NCBI GenBank assembly: GCA_024234215.1
Contig: JACKOQ010000002.1
Location: forward strand, 1-64,000
Direction of reading: 5' to 3'
Length of the DNA: 64,000 nucleotides
Source: Pseudomonadales bacterium
GTDB lineage: Bacteria; Pseudomonadota; Gammaproteobacteria; Pseudomonadales; UBA5862
Part shown: piece by piece, positions 8,339 through 18,295 of the stretch
Layout: the number at the start of each line of letters is the position of its first letter
Position numbering within the stretch: position 1 is the first letter of the stretch
Notes under the pieces: model-generated
Seen by the model: the letters and a program-made list of their open reading frames with translations, nothing else
What the model was told of the DNA's origin: nothing
Database searches by the model: none
Translations under genes and position numbers: made by a program

Positions 8339-9867
8339 GGCGCAGCGGCCTCGGCAGCTTGAATGGCGGCGGCATAGATCTGCTGAACCTGACCGATGGC
8401 GGCCGCCGATGTGTTCAGCAGGGGTTGCGGGTAGAAACCGATCCAGAGCGTCAGCACCACCAATCCCAGCAGCATGACGGTTTCGCGACCGGTGGCCGCC
8501 TCGATCGGCTCCGAAGATTGGGCTGGACCAAAAAAGGCACGCTGCACCAGCCGCAGCGAGTAGATCGACGCCAGCACCAAACCACCCGTGGCCGCCATCA
8601 CCGCGTAGGGCGCAGCCTGGTAGGAACCCAGCAGGATCAGGAATTCGCCAATGAAATTACCGGTGCCGGGAATGCCGAGCGATGCCGCCGCGAAAAACAG
8701 CGCCACCGCCGGCAGCAGCGGCAGCCGCGACCAGAGTCCGCCCATCTGCCGCAGATCGCGGGTGTGCAACCGCTCATAGAGCATGCCGCAGAGGATGAAG
8801 AGCGCAGCCGCCGACAGCCCATGTGCCACCATCTGCACCACCACTCCTTGCAGCGACACCGTGCTGCCGGCGTAGATGCCAATCAGCACGAAGCCCATAT
8901 GCGAGATGCTGGTGTAGGCGACCATCCGCTTGATGTCATGCTGGCTGAAGGCCAGCACGGCGCCATAGATGATGCCGACCAGCGCCAAGCCGATGGCGAT
9001 CGGCGCAAACTCATGGCTGGCATTCGGGAACATCGGCAGCACGAACCGCAACAGGCCGTAGGCGGCGGTCTTCAGCAACAGCCCGGCCAGATCGACGCTG
9101 CCGGCGGTTGGCGCCTGCGAGTGGGCATCGGGCAGCCAGGAGTGCAGCGGCACGATCGGCAGCTTGACGGCAAAGGCCATGAAGAAGCCCAGCATCAGCG
9201 CATATTCAAGCTCGGGCGCCAGGATGGCGTGACGCAGCACCTCGTAATCGAAACTCAGCTCCCCGCTGACCGAGTAGTGGGTCAGCACCAGCCCGAGGAT
9301 CGCCAGCAGCATCAGCAGACCGCCCGCCTGGGTGAAGATGAAGAACTTGATCGCCGCCTGGATCCGGGATGAGCCCTTGGCCCCCTTGTGTCCCCACAAC
9401 GAGATCAGGAAGTACATCGGGATCAGCATCATCTCCCAGAAAAAGAAGAACAGAAACAGGTCAATGGCCAGAAAGACACCGATCACGCCACTCAGCAGCA
9501 GCAGCAGGTTGAAGTGGAAGAAGCCGACATGGCGGTTGATCTCCCGCCACGAGCAGACCACCGACAGGATGCCGATGAAGGCGGTCAGCATCACCATCAC
9601 CAGCGACAGCCCATCCAGCGCGAAATGAAACGAGATGCCGAAGCGGCTGATCCAGGGTGCCTGAAACTCCAACTGCCACTGCGGCTGCGCGGAGACGCCC
9701 TGTCCAAGGCTGTAGTCACCCTGTTGCCACAGCAGCAGCGAGAGCACGAAGACCGACGTGATCGACAGCAGCGAGACCCAGCGCGGGATGCCCGAACCGT
9801 AACGCTCGCCGCCCCAGGCGAGCAAGCCGCCCAGGGTGGGAATCAGAAAGAGCCAGACCAGAATCAT
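8335..9867 (-). CDS. nuoM: NADH-quinone oxidoreductase subunit M
   Basis: A 510-residue polytopic membrane subunit of complex I, homologous to Na+/H+ antiporters and forming one proton channel. Key segments include FFWEMMLIPMYFLISLWG with the essential Glu near residue 143 and PIVPLHSWLPDAHSQAP near residue 240. It sits 21 bp after nuoL and overlaps nuoN by four bases, consistent with translation from one long mRNA. Length is normal. Confidence 0.97.
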   Translation of the reverse strand: MILVWLFLIPTLGGLLAWGGERYGSGIPRWVSLLSITSVFVLSLLLWQQGDYSLGQGVSAQPQWQLEFQAPWISRFGISFHFALDGLSLVMVMLTAFIGILSVVCSWREINRHVGFFHFNLLLLLSGVIGVFLAIDLFLFFFFWEMMLIPMYFLISLWGHKGAKGSSRIQAAIKFFIFTQAGGLLMLLAILGLVLTHYSVSGELSFDYEVLRHAILAPELEYALMLGFFMAFAVKLPIVPLHSWLPDAHSQAPTAGSVDLAGLLLKTAAYGLLRFVLPMFPNASHEFAPIAIGLALVGIIYGAVLAFSQHDIKRMVAYTSISHMGFVLIGIYAGSTVSLQGVVVQMVAHGLSAAALFILCGMLYERLHTRDLRQMGGLWSRLPLLPAVALFFAAASLGIPGTGNFIGEFLILLGSYQAAPYAVMAATGGLVLASIYSLRLVQRAFFGPAQSSEPIEAATGRETVMLLGLVVLTLWIGFYPQPLLNTSAAAIGQVQQIYAAAIQAAEAAAP

Positions 9868-9888
9868 TGCCGATGAAGTTCCTGTTGG

Positions 9889-11736
9889 TTAACCGAGCAG
9901 CAGAAGCGCGACCACCAGCACCGCGCCCAGACCGATGGAGGCCACATACCAGCGCAACCTGCCATTCTGGACCCGACTGAGTGCATCATGGCCGGTGCGC
10001 GCCAGAAATGGGATGACAAGGATGGCCTGATCGACCGGATCATTGCGATGCAGGTGGGCCAGCCAGACATAGGGTTTGACGAACAGCCTGTTGTAGAGCC
10101 AATCGAAGCCCCAGGCATTCAGCCAGAGTTGGCCGATCAATCGTCCCGGTCCGGCGGTGGCGACGCGGTCAACGAACTGCCGCTTGCCGAGAAACAGCAG
10201 CGCCGCCATGGCAATGCCGGCCACCGCCACGCCGCCGGAGATCCACTCCAGCAGATGCTTCGCTTCGCCACCGGCCGCACCGGGATCGGTGGGCAGAACT
10301 GCCGTCAGCGGCGGCGTGATCCAGGCTCCGACCAAGGTGGAGAGCAGCAGCAGAAACAGCAGCGGCAGGCCATGGGCCAAGCCATGACCGGCATGGGCAT
10401 CGCACTGACTCTCGCCATGGAAGACGATGAAGATCAGCCTGAAGGTGTAGAGCGAGGTGAGAAAGGCACCCACCAGCCCCGCGACGACCAGCAGATCATG
10501 CCCCGATGCCAGCGCACCCCACAGAATCGCATCCTTGCTGTAGAAGCCGGCGGTCAGCAACGGCAGTGCCGCCAGCGCCGAGCCACCCACCAGAAAGGCG
10601 GCGTAGACCAGTGGCAACTTCTTGCGCAGGCCACCCATCTTGAAGATGTTCTGCTCATGGTGACAGGCGATGATCACCGCACCGGCCGACAGAAACAGCA
10701 GTGCCTTGAAAAAAGCATGGGTCATCAAGTGGAAGATGGCGGCATTCCAGGCGCCAACCCCCAGCGCCAGGAACATGTAGCCGATCTGGCTCATCGTCGA
10801 ATAGGCCAGGATCCGCTTGATGTCGGTTTGCACCAGGGCCGCGCAGCCCGCCAGCAGCAGTGTCAGCGTGCCGACCAGCGCCACCAGTTCGAGCACCTGT
10901 GGCGCCAGCAGGAACAACCCATGGGTGCGGGCAATCAGGTAGACACCGGCCGTCACCATGGTGGCAGCGTGAATCAGCGCCGAGACCGGTGTCGGCCCGG
11001 CCATGGCGTCGGCAAGCCAGGTCTGCAACGGCAACTGTGCCGACTTGCCGACTGCGCCACCCAGCAGCAGCAGCGCCACCAGCGTCGGCGCGGCGCCGCC
11101 GCTCTGCCACACCTGCGGCGCCTGGGCCAGCAGGGTCTGGATGTCCAGGGTGCCGAACTGCACATAGAGCGCGAAGAGCGCAATGGCCATGAAGACATCG
11201 CCGACACGGGTGACGATGAAGGCCTTCTGCGCTGCCGCGCCATTGGCCGACTCCTTGTAGTAGAAGCCAATCAACAGGTAGCTGCAAAGGCCGACCCCTT
11301 CCCAGCCGAGATAGAGCAGCAGCAGGTTGTCGCCCAGCACCAGACAGAGCATGCTGGCCACGAACAGGTTCATGTAGGCGAAGAAGCGCGAGTAGCCCTC
11401 TTCACCGCGCATGTACCAGGAGGCGAACAGATGGATCAGAAAACCGACCCCGCTGACCACGCCGAGCATGGTCAGCGACAGGCCATCGAGCCGCAACGTG
11501 AAGTCCGACTTGAAGTTGCCCGCTTCGATCCAGTTCCACAGCAACTGCGTGTAGCCAATCACGCCACGCGGCTGTTGCAGAAACTCGACGCCCACCCAAC
11601 CGGCCACCCCGGCCGCGAATGCGACCGAACCCACGCCGACCAGCGCCACCTGACGCTCGGACCAGCGGCCACGGCTGAATGCCAGCAGCAGATAGCCGAG
11701 CAGCGGAAAAAGAATGGTCAGGAACAACAGGTTCAT
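9889..11736 (-). CDS. nuoL: NADH-quinone oxidoreductase subunit L
   Basis: A 615-residue antiporter-like proton-pumping subunit of complex I, whose long C-terminal amphipathic helix runs along the membrane arm. The FLGWEGVGLCSYLLIGF type segment (near residue 140) and PLQTWLADAMAGPTPVSALIH (near 230) are diagnostic. The frame is open upstream, but ATG 11736 gives the usual N-terminus (MNLLFLTILFPLLGYLL) and overlaps the nuoK stop as ATGA. The C-terminal domain is present, so the gene is complete. Confidence 0.97.
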   Translation of the reverse strand: MNLLFLTILFPLLGYLLLAFSRGRWSERQVALVGVGSVAFAAGVAGWVGVEFLQQPRGVIGYTQLLWNWIEAGNFKSDFTLRLDGLSLTMLGVVSGVGFLIHLFASWYMRGEEGYSRFFAYMNLFVASMLCLVLGDNLLLLYLGWEGVGLCSYLLIGFYYKESANGAAAQKAFIVTRVGDVFMAIALFALYVQFGTLDIQTLLAQAPQVWQSGGAAPTLVALLLLGGAVGKSAQLPLQTWLADAMAGPTPVSALIHAATMVTAGVYLIARTHGLFLLAPQVLELVALVGTLTLLLAGCAALVQTDIKRILAYSTMSQIGYMFLALGVGAWNAAIFHLMTHAFFKALLFLSAGAVIIACHHEQNIFKMGGLRKKLPLVYAAFLVGGSALAALPLLTAGFYSKDAILWGALASGHDLLVVAGLVGAFLTSLYTFRLIFIVFHGESQCDAHAGHGLAHGLPLLFLLLLSTLVGAWITPPLTAVLPTDPGAAGGEAKHLLEWISGGVAVAGIAMAALLFLGKRQFVDRVATAGPGRLIGQLWLNAWGFDWLYNRLFVKPYVWLAHLHRNDPVDQAILVIPFLARTGHDALSRVQNGRLRWYVASIGLGAVLVVALLLLG

Positions 11737-12041
11737 CCGTGCATCTCGCTGGCAACGTCGATATCGAGCGTGTGGTGGCGATGGTAGAGCTGAATCAGCA
11801 CCGCCAGCCCAATGGAGGCCTCGGCAGCGGCCAGGGTCAGGATCAGGATGAACATGATCTGTCCATCCGGCTGGAGCCAGTGCGACCCCGCCATCACGAA
11901 GGCGAGCGCAGCGGCGTTCATCATGACTTCGATACACATCAACATGAACAGCAGATTGCGCCGCACCATCAGGCCGGCCAATCCGAGGGTGAAGAGCATG
12001 GCGGACAAAGCCAGACCATGCGCCATCGGTATTCCTGTCAT
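11733..12041 (-). CDS. nuoK: NADH-quinone oxidoreductase subunit K
   Basis: A 102-residue, three-helix membrane subunit at the base of the complex I proton path. The conserved buried glutamates lie in NLLFMLMCIEVMMNAAALAF and in AAEASIGLAV. Start chosen at MTGIPMAHGL to match the usual N-terminus; a start five codons upstream is possible. The stop overlaps nuoL by ATGA. Confidence 0.95.
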   Translation of the reverse strand: MTGIPMAHGLALSAMLFTLGLAGLMVRRNLLFMLMCIEVMMNAAALAFVMAGSHWLQPDGQIMFILILTLAAAEASIGLAVLIQLYHRHHTLDIDVASEMHG

Positions 12042-12113
12042 TGCAACACTCTCCACGACTCGTCAGCCACGCTCCGTGCCGGTTTCAGCCGGCAGCCACC
12101 GACCAACCCGAAT

Positions 12114-12620
12114 CTATTTTTTGTCTTTATCGCTCTCGATGTGCCCCAGATGGTAGGCCGCCACCAGGGCGCCCAGCAGCAACAGCGAGGCCAACTCCAC
12201 CGCCAGCAGGTAGGGCCCGAACAGTGCAATGCCCACCTGCTTGGCCCCCACGCTCTCCAGACCGGCCAACTGGCTGGCATCGGCCAGAATCACCCTCAGC
12301 AATCCAGCCAGCAGCAGCGCACTCAGAAGACTCGGCCCGATCCAGAGGCGCGGCTGGGTCCAGAGGCGCTCCTGTTCGGTGACGCTGGGCCCGAGATTGA
12401 GCATCATCACCACGAAGACGAACAGCACCATGATCGCACCGGCATAGACGATCACCTCCAGCGCGCCGGCAAAGGGTGCACCGATGGCGAAAAAGATCAT
12501 GGCCACCGCCAGCAGCGACACCACCAGATAGAGCAGCGCATGCACCGGATTGCGGGCGATGATGACGCCGAGCGTGGCCAGCAGCGCGACGGCTGCCGAG
12601 AGATAGAAAGCCAGTTCCAC
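12114..12620 (-). CDS. nuoJ: NADH-quinone oxidoreductase subunit J
   Basis: A 168-residue, five-helix membrane subunit of complex I. The conserved VIVYAGAIMVLFVFVVMMLN segment (residues about 56-75), with the pi-bulge helix involved in coupling, is intact. It lies 38 bp after nuoI and 72 bp before nuoK, the widest internal gap of the operon. The C-terminus is charged and short. Confidence 0.95.
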   Translation of the reverse strand: MELAFYLSAAVALLATLGVIIARNPVHALLYLVVSLLAVAMIFFAIGAPFAGALEVIVYAGAIMVLFVFVVMMLNLGPSVTEQERLWTQPRLWIGPSLLSALLLAGLLRVILADASQLAGLESVGAKQVGIALFGPYLLAVELASLLLLGALVAAYHLGHIESDKDKK

Positions 12621-12658
12621 AGTCGCTCCTCAGACCCGTTGCGTGCCGCTGCCACGAT

Positions 12659-13198
12659 TCATGGCAGCAACGTCTTGACACTGATCGGCTCCGCCTCGTT
12701 GTTGGCCGCGCCCTTGGGTTTTCCGGCAATGGCCATGCCGGCCTGCCGATAGAAGTTGTAATCGGGGTTCTTGCCGCAGCCGGCGATCAGCAGATCCTCT
12801 TTTTCATACACCAGATCCTGGCGGCGGTATTCGGCCAGCTCGAAATCGGGGATCAACTGGATCGCGGTGGTCGGACAGGCCTCTTCGCACATGCCACAGA
12901 AGATGCAGCGCGAGAAGTTGATGCGAAAGAACTCCGGATACCAGCGTCCATCCTCAGTTTCGGTCTTCTGCAGAGCGATGCAGCCCACCGGACAGGCCAC
13001 CGCACAGAGGTTACAGGAGACGCAGCGCTCCTCGCCATCGGGGTCACGGGTCAGAACGATGCGACCACGGTAGCGCGGCGGCAGATAGACCTTCTGTTCC
13101 GGGTATTGAATGGTGTCGCGCTTGCGAAAGGCGTGGGCGAACACCATCCACATGCTGCGCAGCTGGCTGCCAAAACCGGTGATCAGTTTAATCAGCAT
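12659..13198 (-). CDS. nuoI: NADH-quinone oxidoreductase subunit I
   Basis: A 179-residue peripheral-arm subunit of complex I carrying two [4Fe-4S] clusters (N6a, N6b). Both ferredoxin motifs are complete: CVSCNLCAVACP (Cys 59, 62, 65, 69) and CIFCGMCEEACP (Cys 98, 101, 104, 108). It passes electrons toward cluster N2 in NuoB. Ten bp separate it from nuoH. Confidence 0.97.
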   Translation of the reverse strand: MLIKLITGFGSQLRSMWMVFAHAFRKRDTIQYPEQKVYLPPRYRGRIVLTRDPDGEERCVSCNLCAVACPVGCIALQKTETEDGRWYPEFFRINFSRCIFCGMCEEACPTTAIQLIPDFELAEYRRQDLVYEKEDLLIAGCGKNPDYNFYRQAGMAIAGKPKGAANNEAEPISVKTLLP

Positions 13199-13208
13199 GG
13201 CGGCCTCC

Positions 13209-14201
13209 TCATCCTGCCTGATTCACGCCGCTCTGACTGAGCACCACCGCAGCGGTCACCAGCAGATTGATCAATGTGAGCGGCAGACAGACCTTCCAGC
13301 CCACCGCCATGATCTGGTCATAGCGCGGGCGTGGCAACGCACCACGAATCAGGATGAACAGCATGACAAAAAACAGCGTCTTGAGAATGAACCAGAGTGC
13401 CGGCGGCAGGAATGGACCGTGCCAGCCACCGAAGAAGAGCGTCACCAGCAACGCGGAGACCAGCACCACGCCGACATACTCGCCGACGAAGAACATCCCC
13501 CATTTCAGACCCGAATACTCGGTGTGGTAGCCGGCGGCCAGCTCCTGCTCCGCCTCGGGCAGGTCGAAGGGGCTGCGGTGGGCGACGGCCACGCCGGCCA
13601 GTGCAAAGGTGATAAAGCCGAAGAACTGCGGCACGATGAACCAGAGCTGCTCCTGGGCTGCGACGATCTCACGCATGTTGAACGAGCCGGCCTGCGCCAC
13701 CACGCCCATCAGCGACAGCCCCATGAACACTTCGTAGCTGACCGTCTGCGCCGCCGAGCGCAGCCCGCCCAGCAAGGAATATTTGCTGTTGCTCGACCAG
13801 CCGGCGAACATCACCGCATAGACCGACAAGCCGGCCAGCGCAAAGAACAGCAGAATGCCGATCTCGAGATCGGCCACCCCCCAGTCGGGGCTGATCGGCA
13901 CGATCGCGAAGGCGATCAGCAACGCACTCATCGCGATCACCGGCGCCAGCACGAAGGTGAGCCGGTCGACGAAGTGGGGCGTCCAATCCTCCTTGAAGAA
14001 CATCTTGATCATGTCGGCAACGATCTGGAAGGCGCCAAAGGGACCGACCCGGTTGGGCCCGTAGCGGTCCTGCCACAGCGCCAGCAGGCGCCGCTCGATC
14101 CAGCTCAGGACCGCAGCGAACAGCACCACCACCAGCAGAATCACCACCGCCTTGACGACGGCAAGGGTGATGGTGAGCAGATCAGGGGTGAGCCAGTTCA
14201 T
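13209..14201 (-). CDS. nuoH: NADH-quinone oxidoreductase subunit H
   Basis: A 330-residue, eight-helix membrane subunit that forms much of the quinone chamber of complex I. The family segments GPNRVGPFGAFQIVADMIKM and EAEQELAAGYHTEYSG (the conserved acidic loop) are intact. It overlaps nuoG by ATGA. Length matches the family. Confidence 0.97.
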   Translation of the reverse strand: MNWLTPDLLTITLAVVKAVVILLVVVLFAAVLSWIERRLLALWQDRYGPNRVGPFGAFQIVADMIKMFFKEDWTPHFVDRLTFVLAPVIAMSALLIAFAIVPISPDWGVADLEIGILLFFALAGLSVYAVMFAGWSSNSKYSLLGGLRSAAQTVSYEVFMGLSLMGVVAQAGSFNMREIVAAQEQLWFIVPQFFGFITFALAGVAVAHRSPFDLPEAEQELAAGYHTEYSGLKWGMFFVGEYVGVVLVSALLVTLFFGGWHGPFLPPALWFILKTLFFVMLFILIRGALPRPRYDQIMAVGWKVCLPLTLINLLVTAAVVLSQSGVNQAG

Positions 14202-16939
14202 GCCGTCGCCACCTTGCCCGTTTCGAGCCGTTTCAGTTCACTCCAGCCCAGCGCCGGCAGTGGCGGCAGGCCGGTCAACCCCGCCGGCAGACCGACGGTG
14301 CCGGCCACCAGTGTCGCGCTGACCCGCGCCGGCAGCCGCAGCAGCCGGGTGCCGATGGTGACCTCGACCTGGTCCGCCTCGGCAATGCCCAGGCGGCTGG
14401 CATCGGCCTGCGCCACGGCCAGATAGGGTTGGGGCGCCCGGCTGGCGACCGCTGGAGCCCGAATCGAGAGCTCTTCGCTGCCGAAGATGTGATAAAGCGG
14501 CAGCAGGCGGAAGCGACCCTCGGCGGAGATTGGCAGCACAGGCTGCTCACGGAAGTACTCCCCGACTTGAGGCGTCGACGCTTCGAACAGGCGCACACCA
14601 CCATCGCCGCCGCGCAGATGGCCACCCACCTCGTCCTGGAATCGGGTCCAGGATTGCGGGGAGTTCCAGCCGGGCGCCCAGGCGAAAGGAATCAGCGCGC
14701 CGGGTTCGGCCGGTCCACCATAGCCCTCCATCGAAAAGGTCAGCGCCGAGTCGCCATCCTGCGATGCGCGCGGCTCGTGCACCGACAGGTTGGCGCGCAT
14801 CGCCGTGCGGCCGCTGTAACGCAGCGGCTGGCGGGCAATCTTGCGGCCCGCGACCCGGAAATTCGCATCGGGCGCCGCCTCGCTGATGCGGCGCAATGCC
14901 GGCACCTTCGCGGCACAGGCGGCGGTGATCTGATCGAGCAGATCCCAGCCCGGCAGCTCACCACCGATCACGCTGTGCAGCCCTTCGAGCCAGCGCCAAC
15001 TCTCCTTCAGCTGGCTGGCGAGGTTGTAATAGCCAGGGTCATAGACCTGAAAGAACCGCTGGGCGCGCCCCTCCTGGCTGACCACGGTGCCGTCGCCTTC
15101 GGCGAAGCTGGCGGCCGGCAGCGTCACCTGGGATCGGGCCACGGTGGCGGTCAGTTGGTGATCGACCGTCACCACCATCCGCGCTGAGTCAAGGGCGGCA
15201 TCGACGGTCGCGGCATCGACCCGCCGGTAGAGGTCGTTCTCGAGCACGATCAATCCATCGGCGGCACCCTGTTGCAGTTCGGCCAGCGCGACATCGACCG
15301 ACACCCCTCCCAGCATCGCCACGCCCAGCGTATTGACCTCGGGCACCACCAGCGTGATGGCAGCTGCCCTGCCCTGCCTGCGCAGCGCAGTGGCGATGTT
15401 GGCAGTGGCGTCGATCAGCGCTTCGCAGCCGAGACTGCTGCCAGAAACCAGCAGCGGCCGCTCGGCCGCCAGCAACGTGGCGGCGATCCGTTGCGCCCGT
15501 TCGAGCTGCTCCGGAGCAAGTGCAACCGCCGGCGCCTCGGCATCGATGGCATGCGCCACTGCGAAACCGAGCTGCGCCAGCGCTTCGGGCGTGTCGCGAT
15601 GCAATTCGCTGGCAGTATCGTCGAGCCGGCTTTCGATCACCCCGGTGACGATCAGCGGATGACGCGCCTGCTGACCAATGTTGCGGATCGCCTCATCCTG
15701 CCAGACAAAGGCCTTCTTGGCCGCGGCCAGCGCGCGCGCCTTACCCTTGGTCGCCTGACGCAATGCCAGCGCGATGCGCGGCGCGGTCTGGGTCACATCC
15801 TCGCCAAGAATGAACACCGCATCGCGCTCTTCCATCTCGCGCAGCGTCGGAATTTCGGCCGTCGTGCTGCCGAGCACGTCGAGGATCTTGCGCACGACAC
15901 GCCACTCCTGATCGGCCATGCCAACCGAGAAGTTGTCAGCACCGACCAGTTCACGCAGCGCGAAGTTGGCCTCCACACTGGCGCGCGGCGAGCCGATGCC
16001 GATGATTCTGCGCACGTGGCGCAACGCTTCGCCGGCCGTGGTCAATGCGGTGTCGATGGTGGCCGATACCAAGGCATCGCCCTGACGCAGCAGCGGAGTG
16101 CGCGGCCGTTCGGCGCTGTTGACATGACCATGGCCGAAACGGCCACGGTCACAGAGAAAATAGTGGTTGACCGCACCGTTGTAGCGGTTTTCGACCCGTC
16201 GTAACTCGCCATAGCGTTCGCCGGGGCTGATGTTGCAGCCCACCGCACAGTGCTGGCAGACGCTGGGCGCGAACTGCATGTCCCACTTGCGGTTGTAACG
16301 GGCCGAGTGGGTCTTGTCGGTGAAGACACCGGTCGGACAGACCTCGACCAGATTGCCGGAGAATTCGTTCTCAAGCACCCCCTCTTCGAGGCGGCCGAAA
16401 TAGAGGTTGTCATGGGCGCCGTAGACACCGAAATCCTCGCCCTCGGCATAGTCGCGGTAGTAGCGCACGCAGCGGTAGCAGGCGATGCAGCGATTCATCT
16501 CATGACCGATGAAGGGGCCAAGCTCCTGGTTCGGGTGCGTGCGCTTGGTGAAACGGTAGCGGCGCCGGTCATGGCCCGTCATCACCGTCATGTCCTGCAG
16601 GTGGCAGTTGCCGCCCTCTTCGCAGACCGGACAGTCATGCGGATGGTTGATCATCAGCCACTCGATGACGCTGGCGCGAAACTGCCTGGCCTCTTCGTCA
16701 TCGATCGAGATGTAGCTGTTGTCGGCCGCCGGGGTCATGCAGGACATCACCAGCCGGCCGCGGCTGTCATCGGCATTGGCATACTGCTTCACCGCGCACT
16801 GGCGGCAGGCGCCCACGCTGCCGAGCGCCGGATGCCAGCAGAAATAGGGCACATTGAGGCCCAGCGAGAGACAGGCGCTCAACAGGTTGTCGGCGCCATC
16901 GACCTCGTACTCTTTGCCATCTACATGAATCGTTGCCAT
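14198..16939 (-). CDS. nuoG: NADH-quinone oxidoreductase subunit G
   Basis: A 913-residue peripheral-arm iron-sulfur subunit of complex I. The N-terminal [2Fe-2S] domain has Cys 34, 45, 48 and 67; a His-Cys3 motif region (HDCPVCEEGGNCHLQ) and a CIACYRC motif bind [4Fe-4S] clusters. A further C-x2-C-x3-C-x27-C pattern starting CQHCAVGC (near residue 230) is the N7 cluster found in E. coli-type NuoG but missing in many other complexes. The remainder is a molybdopterin-oxidoreductase-like domain without cofactor. A 48-bp gap separates it from nuoF. Confidence 0.96.
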   Translation of the reverse strand: MATIHVDGKEYEVDGADNLLSACLSLGLNVPYFCWHPALGSVGACRQCAVKQYANADDSRGRLVMSCMTPAADNSYISIDDEEARQFRASVIEWLMINHPHDCPVCEEGGNCHLQDMTVMTGHDRRRYRFTKRTHPNQELGPFIGHEMNRCIACYRCVRYYRDYAEGEDFGVYGAHDNLYFGRLEEGVLENEFSGNLVEVCPTGVFTDKTHSARYNRKWDMQFAPSVCQHCAVGCNISPGERYGELRRVENRYNGAVNHYFLCDRGRFGHGHVNSAERPRTPLLRQGDALVSATIDTALTTAGEALRHVRRIIGIGSPRASVEANFALRELVGADNFSVGMADQEWRVVRKILDVLGSTTAEIPTLREMEERDAVFILGEDVTQTAPRIALALRQATKGKARALAAAKKAFVWQDEAIRNIGQQARHPLIVTGVIESRLDDTASELHRDTPEALAQLGFAVAHAIDAEAPAVALAPEQLERAQRIAATLLAAERPLLVSGSSLGCEALIDATANIATALRRQGRAAAITLVVPEVNTLGVAMLGGVSVDVALAELQQGAADGLIVLENDLYRRVDAATVDAALDSARMVVTVDHQLTATVARSQVTLPAASFAEGDGTVVSQEGRAQRFFQVYDPGYYNLASQLKESWRWLEGLHSVIGGELPGWDLLDQITAACAAKVPALRRISEAAPDANFRVAGRKIARQPLRYSGRTAMRANLSVHEPRASQDGDSALTFSMEGYGGPAEPGALIPFAWAPGWNSPQSWTRFQDEVGGHLRGGDGGVRLFEASTPQVGEYFREQPVLPISAEGRFRLLPLYHIFGSEELSIRAPAVASRAPQPYLAVAQADASRLGIAEADQVEVTIGTRLLRLPARVSATLVAGTVGLPAGLTGLPPLPALGWSELKRLETGKVATA

Positions 16940-16987
16940 GCGTCTCTCTATCCAGCCCTGTCGAAAAGTGGCCGCATCGTCACGCCA

Positions 16988-18295
16988 TCAGGCCCGCTCG
17001 GCCTCTGGCGCCGCGATGCCGCGCTCGAACTCTTCGCGAAAAAATTTGATTGCACTCTGCAACGGCTCCACCGCTCCCGGCGCGTGGGCACAGAAGGTCT
17101 TGCCCGGACCCAGTTGACGGGCGATCTGCTCCAGAATCTCGATCTCGCCGGCCTGACCCTCGCCACGCTCGAGGGCAGAGAGGATCTTGACCGTCCAAGG
17201 CAGGCCATCGCGACAGGGGCTGCACCAGCCGCAGGATTCGCGGGCGAAGAAGATCTCCAGATTGCGCACCACCGAGACCATGCTCTGCCGATCATCGATC
17301 GCCATGATCAGCCCGGTGCCCATGCGGCTACCGGCCTTCATGATGGTGTCGAAATCCATCGCAAGATCGAGGTGACTGGGCAGCAGGAAGTCGGTCGAGG
17401 CCCCGCCGGGCAGCCAAGCCTTCAGCGCCAGGCCATCCTGCATGCCACCGGCGTGCTGTTCGAGAATCTCCCGCGCCGTGGTGCCGATCGGCAACTCCCA
17501 GACCCCAGTCCGCTTCACCCGGCCAGAAGCGCCATACAACTTGGTACCGCCATCCGGACTCTTGCCCTGCGACAGCCCCTTGAACCAGTCGGCCCCATGC
17601 AGCACGATCGGGGCGACATTGTTGAGCGTCTCGCAATTGTTGACCACGGTCGGCTTGCCCCACAAACCGGCGATTTGCGGAAAGGGTGGCTTGGAACGCG
17701 GGTTGGCGCGCCGACCCTCAAGCGAGTTGATCAGCGCAGTCTCTTCACCGCAGATGTAACGGCCGGCACCGGTGTGGACGAACAGATCGAAGCTCCAGCC
17801 GGAGCCGAGAATGTTCTGGCCGAGATATCCAGCCTCGATGGCCTGGGCAATTGCCCGGTTGAGCCGCTCGGCGGCCAGCACATACTCGCCGCGCAGAAAG
17901 ATGTAACCACGTGATGCCTGGATCGCATAGGCGGCAACGATCATCCCCTCGATCAGCTGATGAGGCAGTTTCTCCATCAACAGCCGGTCCTTGAAGGTGC
18001 CGGGTTCCATCTCATCGGCATTGCAGACCAGATATTTCTGTGCCGGCGCATCGGCGCCCATCGGCACCAGCCCCCATTTGATGCCGGCGGGAAAGCCCGC
18101 GCCACCCCGACCGCGCAGGTTGGCATCCTTCACCACCTGGGCCACCTCGGCAGGCGTCATCGCCGGCACCGCCTTGCGCAGGGCGGCATAGCCAGCGAGC
18201 GCCTCATACGCCTTGAGGTCGACCACCGGTTCACCGCTCTCCAGCCGATAGGTGAGCGGATGGGTCTCGGCACTGCGCGCCATCGCACCGCTCAC
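16988..18295 (-). CDS. nuoF: NADH-quinone oxidoreductase subunit F
   Basis: A 435-residue subunit that oxidises NADH through FMN and passes electrons to a [4Fe-4S] cluster (N3). The glycine-rich nucleotide/FMN loop LRGRGGAGFPAG is near residue 60, and the ESCGWCSPCRDG motif in the C-terminal third supplies three cluster cysteines, with the fourth following at FCAHAPGA. Its ATG overlaps the nuoE stop by four bases. Length is as expected. Confidence 0.97.
   Translation of the reverse strand: MSGAMARSAETHPLTYRLESGEPVVDLKAYEALAGYAALRKAVPAMTPAEVAQVVKDANLRGRGGAGFPAGIKWGLVPMGADAPAQKYLVCNADEMEPGTFKDRLLMEKLPHQLIEGMIVAAYAIQASRGYIFLRGEYVLAAERLNRAIAQAIEAGYLGQNILGSGWSFDLFVHTGAGRYICGEETALINSLEGRRANPRSKPPFPQIAGLWGKPTVVNNCETLNNVAPIVLHGADWFKGLSQGKSPDGGTKLYGASGRVKRTGVWELPIGTTAREILEQHAGGMQDGLALKAWLPGGASTDFLLPSHLDLAMDFDTIMKAGSRMGTGLIMAIDDRQSMVSVVRNLEIFFARESCGWCSPCRDGLPWTVKILSALERGEGQAGEIEILEQIARQLGPGKTFCAHAPGAVEPLQSAIKFFREEFERGIAAPEAERA

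Noticed and set aside
7238..8362. Long plus-strand open frame opposite nuoN
   Set aside because: Gln/His/Arg-rich antisense shadow of a G+C-rich gene; nuoN on the other strand has full family character.
9988..11787. 599-codon plus-strand open frame opposite nuoL
   Set aside because: Same reason: composition is that of an antisense frame and nuoL is unambiguous.
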